Assembly (NCBI GenBank): GCA_025449115.1
Contig: JAHLKC010000166.1
Location: forward strand, 1-64,000
Direction of reading: 5' to 3'
Source: Chytridium lagenaria
Taxonomy: Eukaryota > Chytridiomycota > Chytridiomycetes > Chytridiales > Chytridiaceae
DNA: 64,000 nucleotides
Below the pieces are notes generated by a model. That model was given only the letters and a program-made list of their open reading frames with translations. It made no database searches and was not told where the DNA came from. Shown piece after piece: positions 20,926 to 31,180 of this stretch. A program made the translations under genes and the position numbers. How positions within the stretch are numbered: the stretch's first letter is position 1; every line of letters starts with the position of its first letter.

Positions 20926-21922
20926 ATGGCCGATATTGACGAACTTCTGGACTTCATTGGGTCCCCTGCCTCGACCGGCTTGGGGGATGCATTCGGCGGA
21001 CGGAATATGGTGTGTGCTAGAATAATCTCCTCTTTCATTGAGCTGTGTTTAACCGGTCTTTTTTTTAGTCTCCGACTCTCCACTCATTTCTTCATCTGGT
21101 TACGAGTTTACGAACTTACTCGGCAACGTTGACCCCGCTTTGATGCATCTCTTCAACAACACTGGAGGCAACTTCTTTGGTGCTGTTGAAAATCTCAAGG
21201 CTGAGTCATCTCCGTTGATCGACTTGTTCATGACTCCTCCGATGGAGTCTCCCTTCCAGTCTTTCGCATCTCCCAGCACTCCATCCATTGCGTCTCTCGG
21301 TCTTGGCATCGACAGCGCCGCTTCTGTTCCCAAGCTCAATCTTACTCCCGACCAAGCGACGGCTTTGTTGGCATCCGCTGAGGCCAACATCCACTTGATG
21401 TTCCCGGAACTCGTCCCTACCGTCGAGAGGTTGCGCGCTTCGCTTCGTGCTACGCAGCCTGCCGCTGCTCCTAGCTCTGCCATGCCTTCTCCGCCTTCAA
21501 GCCTTGGTGGCTCTCCTGTGGGCTCGATCAACGTTGCATGGGAAGGTTCACCAATGCCTTCAACACCTCTCGTGCCCGGCCTCAACTATGGCGACCCTCA
21601 ACCTTCTAAGCCGAAGGTTGGGCGTAAGCGCAAGGTTCGTTCGATGGATCCAGTGGAACTCCTTGCCGAGCTTGACCAGAAGCGTCAACGTAATACCGAG
21701 GCTGCCCGTCGTTCACGTATTAGGAAGATGGCCGAGCAGGAAGTCGTCCAAAACACCCTTAGTGAGCTCATGGAGTTCAAGGCTTCTGCAGATGAGCGGT
21801 TCAAGGCGATGGAGAAGGAGCTTTCAGAAATGAAGAGCAAGCTTTCTATCGCGAACGCAAAGCTTGCTGGTGCTGGCCTTCCCCTGGTTTGTAGTCAAGT
21901 TTTGCTACACTTCACATCTTAA
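20926..21922 (+). CDS. bZIP transcription factor, Gcn4/Cpc1-like
   Basis: Exon 1 20926-21013, then a 55-nt intron to 21068 (donor GTGCTA is weak but the only one that keeps frame), exon 2 from 21069. The N-terminal two thirds are acidic and Ser/Pro-rich, with hydrophobic patches (DELLDFI, GYEFTNLL, NLKAESSPLIDLFM) as in Gcn4-type activation domains. The basic region QKRQRNTEAARRSRIRK carries the invariant Asn and Arg of bZIP and is almost the Gcn4 sequence. A leucine-zipper-like coiled coil follows (LSELMEFKASADERFKAMEKELSEM). The 3' end is uncertain: the frame is open to 21922, but a GTTTGT donor near 21891 could splice to a small exon near 22044. By family knowledge it activates amino-acid biosynthesis genes. 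The two uORFs and promoter site support a Gcn4 role. Confidence 0.87.
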
Positions 21923-22275
21923 TTGTTTTGCTTTGACATACTTTTATGCACAAACGCACTCTTGACTCTTACCGTAGTTTAATCTGGCAGTGTTTCTTCT
22001 TTTGTCTCTCCCTATGTATCATATTCTTCTTCTCTTCTTCCAGCACGGTGATTATTATGCACCAGGGTGGTTTTTCTGTTTTTTTATGAAGTTATTTTAC
22101 CTTCAAAGTCTTGCTGTTATCATTATATAGAATGTTGGCTGAAAATAAAAACCCGATTTTGGTTTTCTGATTATAAATTACGCTGCATGGGCCACCCTCT
22201 TGTCAGAGTGGACAATTCCCTTTATTTGGCTTATCACAAAGCCTCTTCACACCATCCTCCACAACATCACTTGCA
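21923..22275. other. 3' UTR of bZIP and promoter of ceramidase
   Basis: T/C-rich, with a possible last bZIP exon near 22044-22070. Nothing else recognised. Confidence 0.4.
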
Positions 22276-25023
22276 ATGGCCCATTCATCACATTCACGCC
22301 CTCCGTTCGTTTGGCCGTGCATGGCCATCAGCATATGCGCCCTCACCATCTCTGCGACTGCCGCTGCCGTCATTTTCCTTTTTGAGTGCTGGAAACTGGG
22401 TTGGATTGCCGGCCCTCTAGCTATCGGCCTCGAATCACCGTTATTGCTGACACCTCACCCTTCAACGCTTACCTCAGCTAACCACAAACAACCTCTGCTG
22501 GTTGGTGTCGGCATCGGCGATGTGACTGGACCGGCTGGTGGCGTTAACATGATGGTAAGCTTTTACTTTCCCACCTGTTCCTGCACTCATTTCCCACCCT
22601 CTGCAGGGATATGGCCACCCCCAGCAAGTCACACACGGAATTCATCAACGTCTTAAGGCACGAGCGTTTATGTTCGTTGGGTCTTCTACCATCGCCATTG
22701 TAACCGTTGACGCCTGCATGATGGGTGATGCCATCAAACGACGTGTCCTGGCTCTCATCCCTGACCTTGGCCTCACAGATGAAACTCTGACCATCTCCGC
22801 GACGCAGTAAAACCCTATCGAACCGATATCTTTGCTAATCGTTTTTAGCACACATTCAGGACCTGGGGGTTACCTTGAGCACGTGTTATACCAAATCACG
22901 TCGTTTGGCCTTGTAGACGAATCTTTGGATGCCATCGTCACTGGCATCGTGGACGCGCTTGTCACAGCAAACGCGACGTTGAAATTGACGCGGATGTACG
23001 TGGCAGAAGGTGACGTCAAGAACGCTGCTGTGAATCGATCACCGACAGCTTATGAAAGTAAAATACGACCGGTTATAAATGAAACAACTGATGATTTGTT
23101 TCATAGATAACCCGAAAGAGGAACGTGCTTTGTATGATACGAACGTGGACGAGACGATGGTTCAACTTAATTTTTGGAATACCACACGACCTTACGCATT
23201 ACTGAATTGGTTCCCGGTTCACTTGACGAGCATGAATTCATCCAACCAGCTCATAAGTCCCGACAACAAGGGCTATGCGTCATGGAAGCTTGAGAAAACG
23301 CGTGGATTATTGCAGGGTTTGCGCAGAGCCATATGGTATGTTATTTTCTTTGAAGTTGCAGATAAACGAATTTTTCTTATTCAGGGTGATGTTTCTCCAA
23401 ATGTTGTTGGAGCGAGATGTGTGGATACTGGGGAGGAATGTGATGCTGTCACGTCAACTTGCGGGGGGAGAAGTCAGATGTGTAGAGGGTTGGGACCTGG
23501 ATGGAATGTGTCGGAGATTGAGTCAACGAGGATTGTAGGGGAGAGACAGGTGGAAACTTCGTTGATGTTGTTGAAGGATGTGGCAAATGAGATGACGGTT
23601 TGTAATGGGACTTTACCATGGTATTAAATGTTTTGGTAGGATGGAGTCGTTGAATCTCGACTTATGTACGTTGACATGACAAACCGCACCGTCATCCTCC
23701 CCACCGGCGAAATCGTCAAAACCTGCCTTCCTGCCATGGGTTACAGGTATTGTACATTCCATTGTTCCAACCAACTCCCCCCTTTTCTAGTTTCGCTGCT
23801 GGCACCACCGACGGACCCGGTGCTATGGATTTCACGCAGTCTGATAACAGCACGCACCCCCACCCCTTTTGGAACGTTGCGCGCGCGTTTCTCGTGGCTA
23901 AACCGAGTGACGCGCAAACCTTGTGTCATCATCCGAAACCTATATTGATTGACACGGGAGAGGCGAGGGGCCCTTATGAATGGCAGGCGAGGATTGTAGG
24001 GGTGATGGTAATGAGGATTGGGAAGCTTGTGGTGGCGAGTGTTCCGGGGGAGTTTTCGACGAGTTGAGTTTCGCTTTTTCTTGGGTAATGTGTTTTTGTT
24101 TTTGTTGATTTTGTCTGTTTGCAGTGGCTGGACGACGGTTGAAGACGAGAATTAAGGAACGAATTGGAAGGAGGATAAAGGATGTGAAGGTTGTGGTTAT
24201 GGGACCTGCAAATTCGTATTCTGGTTATGTGACGACACCAGGTTTTTTTATATATTAAACGAGCAACGCCTTTAAACCTTCTTTTTAGAAGAATACGCTA
24301 TCCAACGCTACGAGGGCGCATCCACGATATACGGTCCATACACACTTAACGCCTACATGGACGTATTCGACGAACTCGTCAATTCTCTCATCACCGGATC
24401 CCCCATCCAAAAAGGTAACCCCCCGGTTTCCCCTCTCTTTTTTGTTAAAAACAATGTTACAAGGTACCCCGCCTGAAGATCTTATTTCAAGCGCTTTACG
24501 GATGCATCCGCCCCGTGCTGCCGACGCTGTACCGTTTGGACAAAAATTTGGAGGGGTACGCGTGAACGTCCCAGCGTTTGTGAGGAGAGGGGAGACTGTA
24601 CGCGTGGAGTTTTGGGGAGGTCATCCTCGGAATGGTGTTGAAGGAGGTATTCCACCCCCTGCCCCCGTGTGTTTTTGTCATTGACTGACGCTTTTACTAG
24701 GAACGTTTTTGGCTGTTGAGCGGATGAGTCAAGGTGGGAAATGGATACGCGTTCGGGATGATCATGATTGGGATACCAAGTTTATGTGGGAGCCTGTGAA
24801 GAAATTTCCGGGGATGAGTGTTGTGACGGTGGAATGGAGTGTTGGAGAGGATGTTGAGAGTAAGAACTTGCTGTTTGGGTGATAAAGTTGACGTTTGTTG
24901 TTTTTTTTTCCGTATTTTTTTTTTCTAGATGGTGTTTATAGGTTGAAGTATTTTGGGAGGAATAGGAATTTGAAAGGAGAAGTTGCAGGGCATTTTGGGA
25001 AATCGGGGGATTTTATTGTGTGA
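22276..25023 (+). CDS. Neutral ceramidase
   Basis: Hydrolyses ceramide to sphingosine and fatty acid. Twelve exons: 22276-22554, 22607-22806, 22849-23057, 23107-23335, 23385-23597, 23640-23746, 23791-24062, 24125-24241, 24289-24414, 24464-24646, 24701-24859, 24929-25023; about 729 residues. An N-terminal signal anchor (residues 15-37) suggests membrane or secretory location. Family motifs in order: GDVTGPAGGVNMMGY, THTHSGPGGY (metal-binding His), GDVSPN with the nucleophile Ser, DTGEECD, FAAGTTDGPG, GEARGPYEW, PGEFSTMAGRR and RYEGASTIYGP, then the C-terminal Ig-like domain. One base is missing in exon 4: the run of four A at 23295-23298 would need five to lead into AGFAQSHMGDVSPN. I take that as sequence error, since all other exons are intact. 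Confidence 0.92.
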
Positions 25024-25304
25024 TTTGGCCTTTTTTGGACTGGAATGGTTGCTGTATATAGTTTAATGCTCTAACTCATGTAAAAAACTTTGCTGTACAT
25101 ATGCAACTGAAGCAATTACGCAAATACAATATGAAATTCAATTATTTTGTCTTCAAGGCCGCGAAATGGTCATAACCCCCGGTGTATTTGTAAACCTGGC
25201 AGCTTCAAGAGTGTTGAAGTGCCAGTATTGATGTTGTTGATATATGTTGTGCGACCCACACGGAACTGACAAACTCAAATAGTAAACAACACATTTGTTG
25301 AGAT

Positions 25305-26089
25305 ATGAGCATCATCGAAGAGTTCCGTTCTGGAAAGGTAAGGGACCAGAGGATAACGTGGTGAAATGGGGATATTGAAGGATATGTGTACTGAAGCTTT
25401 ATTTTCCTTAAAACGCAGTTCACGATCTATGGGCAGTGGTGGGCTATCATCTCTGCATTGCGTAAGAAATACTTCATTTCTTCATGAACAATTTCATATC
25501 CATTAACTCACCCTATTCATTCTCACTTATCCAAAACAAACTCATGCTCAGTCTTGATCATTTTCGGGTAAGAATGCTGATTACAATGATTCTCCAACGT
25601 TAACATCTATGTAACAGCCTAGCGAGTTTCCAGGCCGTCCTCCCATTCGCTTTTGCAGCTTGGATTCAGGCCGCCATCATCGTTCTCCTCGAGATCCCTA
25701 TCGTCACTCAATGCTGCCCATGCGGACCCAGCACCTCCTCGTTCCTCAAGTTCTTTGAAAACACCGTCTTCAGGACCGTGCTTTACCTTGTGTATGTCAT
25801 TTATTACTACTTATAAGTGTTCTCACTTTCTGTAAGCTTCTCGGGTATCATCTGGCTCTCAATCATCATGGCTGCATCCTCGCTTATCATTGGCGCGATC
25901 ACCTTAACCGTCACCTTTATCCTTTACGGAATTGCGGCGACCCGTAAGGAGGAGATGCAACGCAGTTTCTACACTGGTGGAAAGGGTATCACCGACAAAG
26001 GACCCGCCGCTACAAAGACTACCGGTTTGAAGAATGTTTTCGGGCTCGGTATGGCTAAGACAGCTCGTGCGCCAGCTGGAAGCATTTAA
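25305..26089 (+). CDS. TVP18: TVP18-like Golgi membrane protein
   Basis: Five exons (25305-25337, 25419-25461, 25552-25567, 25618-25791, 25837-26089) give 172 residues in one frame; exon 3 is only 16 nt. The N-terminal SGKFTIYGQWWAI matches the FTIYGQW signature of Tvp18, a member of the Cg6151-P/Flower family. Four hydrophobic segments follow, the last two being AWIQAAIIVLLEIPIV (about 48-64) and WLSIIMAASSLIIGAITLTV. A CCPCGPS loop lies between them. The basic C-terminus (RKEEMQ, KNVFGLGMAKTARA) is cytosolic. In yeast Tvp18 is a tetra-span Golgi vesicle protein with a minor trafficking role; function here is by family. Confidence 0.88.
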
Positions 26090-26178
26090 AGAAATCCCGC
26101 AACAGTTTATTATTATTCGAATGTAAAAAAAAGTTGACAGCAAAAATACAAATAGTTTTGTGACAATTCAGTCTAAAC

Positions 26179-28010
26179 ATGGTGGATTACATCCTTGAAC
26201 CAGACAAGATCCAAGGTTTAGCGGATTACGCTGATAAGCATGAGCTGTTTGACCTGTTCGAAAGGTTGACAGCTAGGCTGCTGATAGAGAAGCCATCAGA
26301 TCCGCTGCAATGGGCTATCGACTACCTGCAACAACCCATTGTCCCATCTATTGTCATCTGCGGTCCACCATCATCAGGAACGACCGCCATCGTAAGCAAA
26401 AACACTATTCACGCCCCTAGAATACTCAATTTCTCTTTAGTGCGAAAGAATCGCTAAAGCATTCGACGCAGTCTACATCTCCACAGGTGAACTCCTTCAA
26501 ACCGCCATAGAACGACAAACCGGCATGGGGATGCAAGCTAAACCCTTCATGGAGCGCGGTAACCTGGTCCCTGATCAAATCATGCTATCTCTAGTGATGC
26601 AACGTCTTCAAGATAACGATGTGATCACAAAGGGGTATGTGTTGGAAGGTTTTCCGAGAACAAAAGAGCAGGCGCTTGCCATGCAGATCAAAGGGTTATG
26701 CCCAGCGCATTTCGGTGAGGCGTTATGAATGGTAAAGAGAAGCTGATGATCTTTACAGTTCTTTTGGACATTCCTGATGAGGTGATTGTCACCCGTTTGC
26801 GTTGGAACACGCATCGACCCCGTCACGAAAAAAGTTTACCACCTCACTCTCGACCCACCCCCGCGTTCCGTCTCCATTGAAGCACGTCTCATCCAAAAAA
26901 ACTCTCACACTGAACCCTCGATCCGTGGACGTCTCGCTCAGTACCATCGTCATCTTCGTGGAGTTGTAGGGTGTTTTGCGAAAACCCTCCGCAAAATAGT
27001 GTTTCCGGAGGGGATTGTGGGGAACGAGGAGAAGGTGATTGCGGAGGTGATGGACTTTGTGGGGACAAAGAAACGGACTCATGCGCCGAGACAGTTTAGA
27101 ATTATTGTAGCGGGGTTGCCTGGGAGTGGGAAATCGAGTGTGGCGGAATTGATGCAAAGGGAGTATGGATTTGTACATGGTATGTCGATTCTTGTTTTTT
27201 TGGTTCAGAACGCTAATAAGTTGTAGTTTCGCCGCAAACTGTTATCCTTGAAGAGGTGTCAGCAAAAACCGTTTGGGCTAAAGAGTTAAGCCCTTTATTC
27301 ATGATCCGTATGGAGGTATGTTTCTTTTATTATTTCTGTTGTATTAATTACTCTGTTATTTCAATACCTATAGTCTCCGATAACATTATGATGGACCTTA
27401 TTATTCGCCGTCTTAAAAAGCCCGACTGCGTTAATAACGGATGGGTTCTTGAAGGCTTTCCAATTTCCAAAGCTCAAGCAGAAGAGCTTAAAAAACATGA
27501 CATCGTTCCCAACAGGTACGTCACTGATTTTAACAATGTCTTTTTGAACACATTTCCTAACAACGTTTAAGACTCATCTGGCTCCGGGCCCCAGAACCCA
27601 TCTGTCGCTCCCGACTCCTCCACCGCCGCATCGACCCCACAACCGGCCGCATCGTCAACCTCACTGCTCTTCCTACTGATGTCTCTGCATCCACAGCCGA
27701 AACCTGGCTTAAACGGCCCGAAGATTCCGAAGAGTCCATCAACCTCCGTTTCGCGCGATACGAAAAAACGCTTACCGATCTTGAATCCTTTTACGGGTAT
27801 AAACAGAAGGGAAGGACGGCTACCACTACCGTTGCAATGACGCTTCCACCAAGAGAGACAGATGGAATCATGCAGGAGGTGAAGGCGGACGGGGTTGGAG
27901 AGGGAGACGGGTTTGGTGGGAATGGTGGGGTGAGAAGGGTGTTTGAGTTGGTGGAAGATGCATTGTTGCATCCTGTGCCAACTTTTACACCTTTTGGGCC
28001 TGCGGCGTGA
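26179..28010 (+). CDS. AK8: Adenylate kinase 8 (two kinase domains, flagellar type)
   Basis: Six exons (26179-26391, 26441-26714, 26759-27179, 27227-27307, 27374-27515, 27572-28010), about 522 residues. Residues 1-50 (YADKHELFDLFERLTARLLI, then EKPSDPLQWAIDYLQ) are the Dpy-30/RIIa-like docking motif typical of AK7/AK8. Domain 1 has the P-loop-like GPPSSGTT, the GYVLEGFPRT lid-proximal motif and GTRIDPVTKKVYH. Domain 2 has an intact P-loop GLPGSGKSS, GWVLEGFP and RRIDPTTGRIVN. AK8 is an axonemal nucleotide kinase in animals, so this points to flagellated zoospores. Domain 1 lacks the P-loop Lys. One extra base near 26797-26802 breaks frame between IPDEVIVTR and GTRIDP; all else is intact, so an assembly error is likely. 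Confidence 0.9.
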
Positions 28011-28110
28011 AAACGCGAAATTTAAACTACGCTTGGTATAATTATTCAGCTTCATAGATACAATGTTAAATAAATAAACATCACTATATTCTCATGCAGC
28101 AGGGCTCGCG

Positions 28111-29283
28111 TCATCGTAGCTTTCCGTGAAGGGATACCCTACTGACATTCGTACTCCATCCTCTCTTATTTCCGACCTCCATTCCCCGTCCAGGCGGCAT
28201 TTTCAATATCGTGTCCTTCCCTACCGGTAGCCCCCTTTCTTTCTTCTCTCTCTCCCTCTCCAACATTAAAATCGAGCACGCCCTATCCAAACCACCTGGA
28301 ATCGGCGGGATACTATAATTCAATGCGGACGTGGCCGACGTCGCTGTATATGGTAACGAATCAATTCTACGTGAGATTTGGGCGCGAGTGGCGACGCTCG
28401 CGCTGTAGGCTCTCGCGAGTTGGAAGCCACGGGATTGTTCTTTTCCGGTTGCTGAGAGTGTGCGGCGTGTTGCCAGCACTTGCGACGCTCCGCGTGGTGC
28501 AATGTATGGGAGGATGTCGTAAAAAATAGAGACGTACTTCCCGCCTACAAGCGGCGATGGGGTGTCCGTTTTTAGCGGTTTTTTTAGTATACCGCCAAGG
28601 CCTGGGACTTGAGGGGTTTGGGGGGCTACATTCGGGAGGTCATGGACAAAGGTGATGGTTGTAGGTGGCATGATGACGGTTGATTCACCACCTATAGCTG
28701 AAAAAACTCCTGCATTTGGTTTTAACTCCACTATGGGAGATGTATCTGGTAAGGAAGATTTTGCAGAGGGTTCCGTCATTGCAAAGTTCTCAACGTCTTG
28801 AAAAACGTCGCAAAGTCTTGCGTACGGGTCTGAACACAGAAGTGTAGGGCTTGACGGAGCCTTCTCATCATTATCCAGAGGTGATTCTGCCACTTTCGCA
28901 AGATCCAACCCTTTCACCTCTTCCTCACTTGGCGCCGTCTTGTAAATCACCACATCTGCAGCAAACACCGCCCCTCCATGTTGTTGACTCGCAATTTCAG
29001 ATTGAAGACGATATATGGTGGATGTTTTAGGTAATGTGATGAGAAAGTCATGATGCTCAAAGTCGACTTGACGAACACGTAAAACAACGTATCCGTTTTC
29101 TTGCTTTCTTTTTAGTTTCTCTCGAACGGCTAACGCCGCTTTCTCAAACTCTTTGATGGCCTCATCACCCCGCTTCCCGTTGAACGTGTACTCTCGTGTG
29201 GGTTGCGGAGATCCTGAGCCTGGGCGGGAAGATAACTCCTTCTTTTTAGAAGTCTTTTTACCCTTTGCCTTCTTTGGTGGCAT
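28111..29283 (-). CDS. Hypothetical protein, basic Lys-rich N-terminus
   Basis: Open for 390 residues from the ATG at 29283. Residues 1-25 are highly basic (PPKKAKGKKTSKKKE). Residues 55-115 form an ordered segment (EFEKAALAVREKLKRKQENG, then YVVLRVRQVDFEHHDFLITL and SEIASQQHGGAVFAADVVIY) that looks like a beta-grasp or ubiquitin-like fold; the rest is Pro/Ser/Thr-rich and disordered. A GTACGTCTC at about 28535 could be a splice donor, with an acceptor near 28475, but the frame stays open without splicing. I recognise no family with certainty. It is convergent with AK8 and close to it, which does not prove a shared role. Confidence 0.65.
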   Translation of the reverse strand: MPPKKAKGKKTSKKKELSSRPGSGSPQPTREYTFNGKRGDEAIKEFEKAALAVREKLKRKQENGYVVLRVRQVDFEHHDFLITLPKTSTIYRLQSEIASQQHGGAVFAADVVIYKTAPSEEEVKGLDLAKVAESPLDNDEKAPSSPTLLCSDPYARLCDVFQDVENFAMTEPSAKSSLPDTSPIVELKPNAGVFSAIGGESTVIMPPTTITFVHDLPNVAPQTPQVPGLGGILKKPLKTDTPSPLVGGKYVSIFYDILPYIAPRGASQVLATRRTLSATGKEQSRGFQLARAYSASVATRAQISRRIDSLPYTATSATSALNYSIPPIPGGLDRACSILMLEREREKKERGLPVGKDTILKMPPGRGMEVGNKRGWSTNVSRVSLHGKLR

Positions 29284-29348
29284 GCAAGGCGCTACTGAAC
29301 GTCAGGATTCTCAATCACAGTCTTTGTTCTTTGTCTGTTTCAGCACAG

Positions 29349-30134
29349 TTATATTTTAAGCATCGTGTTTCTGTAATATTGCAGCTCTTTAATACTTTCA
29401 CGAATATCTTCTAACGCGCGGTGGTTCCCGACTTTTTGGGGGGCTTTGTGGACGATGGATGGGTCCCATCTCCATGCAAGTTCTTTAAGAGTGCTTACGT
29501 CTACGATCCTGTAGTGAAGATGCGCGAGAAGTCTTGGCATACCTTTGCGAAGAAACTCCTACGACGTCAGACATAAGGCATAAGAAAATGGGACCTTATC
29601 GACGTGAACAGAATTTCCTGCCAACACTCCGACTCTTTTCGATGGAACATGTTTTTTTTATGTAGTCGAGAACTAGAGTTTCGGCGTCTGTAATGGAGGT
29701 TGTGGATTTTCGAACAGCAGCTGTTAGTCCGCTCTGGTCGTGTTATTTGGATGTAAATGCCAATAAAGACTTACAGCTCCATGATGTTCTGTGCACCATT
29801 CATCCATGCCGTCCAATAAAGCATCTTCCTGATGAATAACGATGTCTGCGATACTGTCAATAATAAAGTTCTCAATGGAGTCATGCCTGGTCCATCCTCA
29901 ACGGCATTAAGCTGTCCATCCGTCACGATGCAAGCAATCTAACACGCGCATTAAGCCTCAAAGAACCGGAATCTTCCGCACCTCAATGATCCGATCTTTT
30001 TCCAAATCCAACCCCGTCATCTCCAAATCAATCCACACAAGTGGATCCTTCACCTCCTTCATCGTCCGAATTTGAGTAAAACTTGTCGCTAAGCTATGGA
30101 AATGCAATTTGGGCAAGACCTTGAACGAAAGCAT
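29349..30134 (-). CDS. REX2: Oligoribonuclease (REXO2/Rex2), DEDD exonuclease
   Basis: Degrades 2-5 nt RNA to nucleotides in mitochondria and cytosol. Exons 30134-29982, 29938-29887, 29845-29775, 29733-29595, 29558-29349; about 207 residues. The DEDDh set is visible: [12 protein letters not shown] (D, E), [15 protein letters not shown] [31 protein letters not shown] (D), [17 protein letters not shown] and [19 protein letters not shown] (H, D). Intron 2 is 41 nt and starts with GC rather than GT. The first Met (30134) gives a basic, Arg/Leu/Ser-rich leader like a mitochondrial presequence; the next Met at 30062 gives a leaderless form. Exon 4 has one base too many, in the T8 run at 29652-29659 (plus strand); T7 restores [16 protein letters not shown]. 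Confidence 0.92.
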
Positions 30135-31097
30135 GTTCAAGCGGTTTATGATGCGATTGCACCGCATTTCAGCGCTACAAGGTATAAGGTACATTGAAAT
30201 TCAATATCTGCTTTAACCCGTTCCAGCCTTGGCCCGTCGTAGAAAACTTTTTGAAGTGAGAGGAATAGGAAAGTTGTTTTCGCTGACGTTGAAGATCACA
30301 GGAGGTCGGAGCGTTAGGAGCGGATGTGGGATGTGGGAATGGAAAGTATTTGGGTGTGAATCCGGAAGTGTTTTGTGTGGGGAGCGATATGTATGGTGAC
30401 AATACTGTAAATGGCTGATATTTGAAGGAGTTCGAAGCTCATTGAAATATGTAAGGAGAGAGGATTCGAGGCAATGGTTTGCGATAACCTAGCATTACCA
30501 TATAAGTCGAATTCTTTTGTAGGAAGTTCTCTTCTTTTCTTGATTTTAATATGAGCACAGGATTTCGTAATATCCATTGCCGTCATTCACCATTTCTCGT
30601 CATTTGAAAGAAGACGAGATGCGATCAAGGTATACAACCTCTCAAAAAAGAATATAACATGGATTAGGAACTTTTGAGAATATTAAAACCAGGCGGAAAG
30701 GTCTTAATATTCGTGTGGGCATTGGAACAAGAGAAGAAAAAGTTTGAGGACCAAGACGTTTTTGTACCGTGGACATTTCCTAAACAGATATTTAAATCAA
30801 AGGCTGATCAAAACGAAAAAACTGGTGTTGGTGAGTTTTATTTTATTTTTTTTTGAAGATAACTTTTTGGTTACCAGATACACAGATTTTGCGGGAAGAT
30901 GAAAGGGATGTGGTTTATCAGAGGTTTGGTGACGTTACGAGAGCATGTTGTAATATGTTAGGTTTTATCACGTTTTTAAAAAGGGAGAGCTTGAAGAGAC
31001 AGCTCTTGCCGCTGGCGGTCTAGACATTGTTGATTCAGGGTATGATCGCGACAACTGGTACATCATTGCGCAGAAAACTACACAACAAAGCGCATGA
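30096..31097 (+). CDS. TRM9: tRNA wobble-uridine carboxymethyl methyltransferase TRM9
   Basis: Methylates carboxymethyl-uridine at tRNA position 34 (mcm5U), with Trm112 as partner. Eight exons (30096-30188, 30227-30255, 30295-30390, 30428-30518, 30561-30629, 30668-30830, 30878-30923, 30962-31097) sum to exactly 240 codons with no frame break. Diagnostic motifs: [11 protein letters not shown] near the N-terminus, SAM motif [57 protein letters not shown] and the C-terminal [13 protein letters not shown]...GYDRDNWYI. The start overlaps the antisense 5' exon of the oligoribonuclease by 39 nt (30096-30134). Length matches Trm9 and lacks the AlkB domain of animal ALKBH8. Confidence 0.93.
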
Positions 31098-31180
31098 AAG
31101 ATTTCGCATGATTTATTAGATAATACATGGTATATATATAACCCCTACATCGGGTTCGCAGAGTCAGACCCAGACCCTTA

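Noticed and set aside
22276..25023. Ceramidase as a pseudogene because of the frameshift at 23295
   Set aside because: All twelve exons, splice sites and catalytic motifs are otherwise intact, and similar one-base breaks occur in other essential genes in the window.
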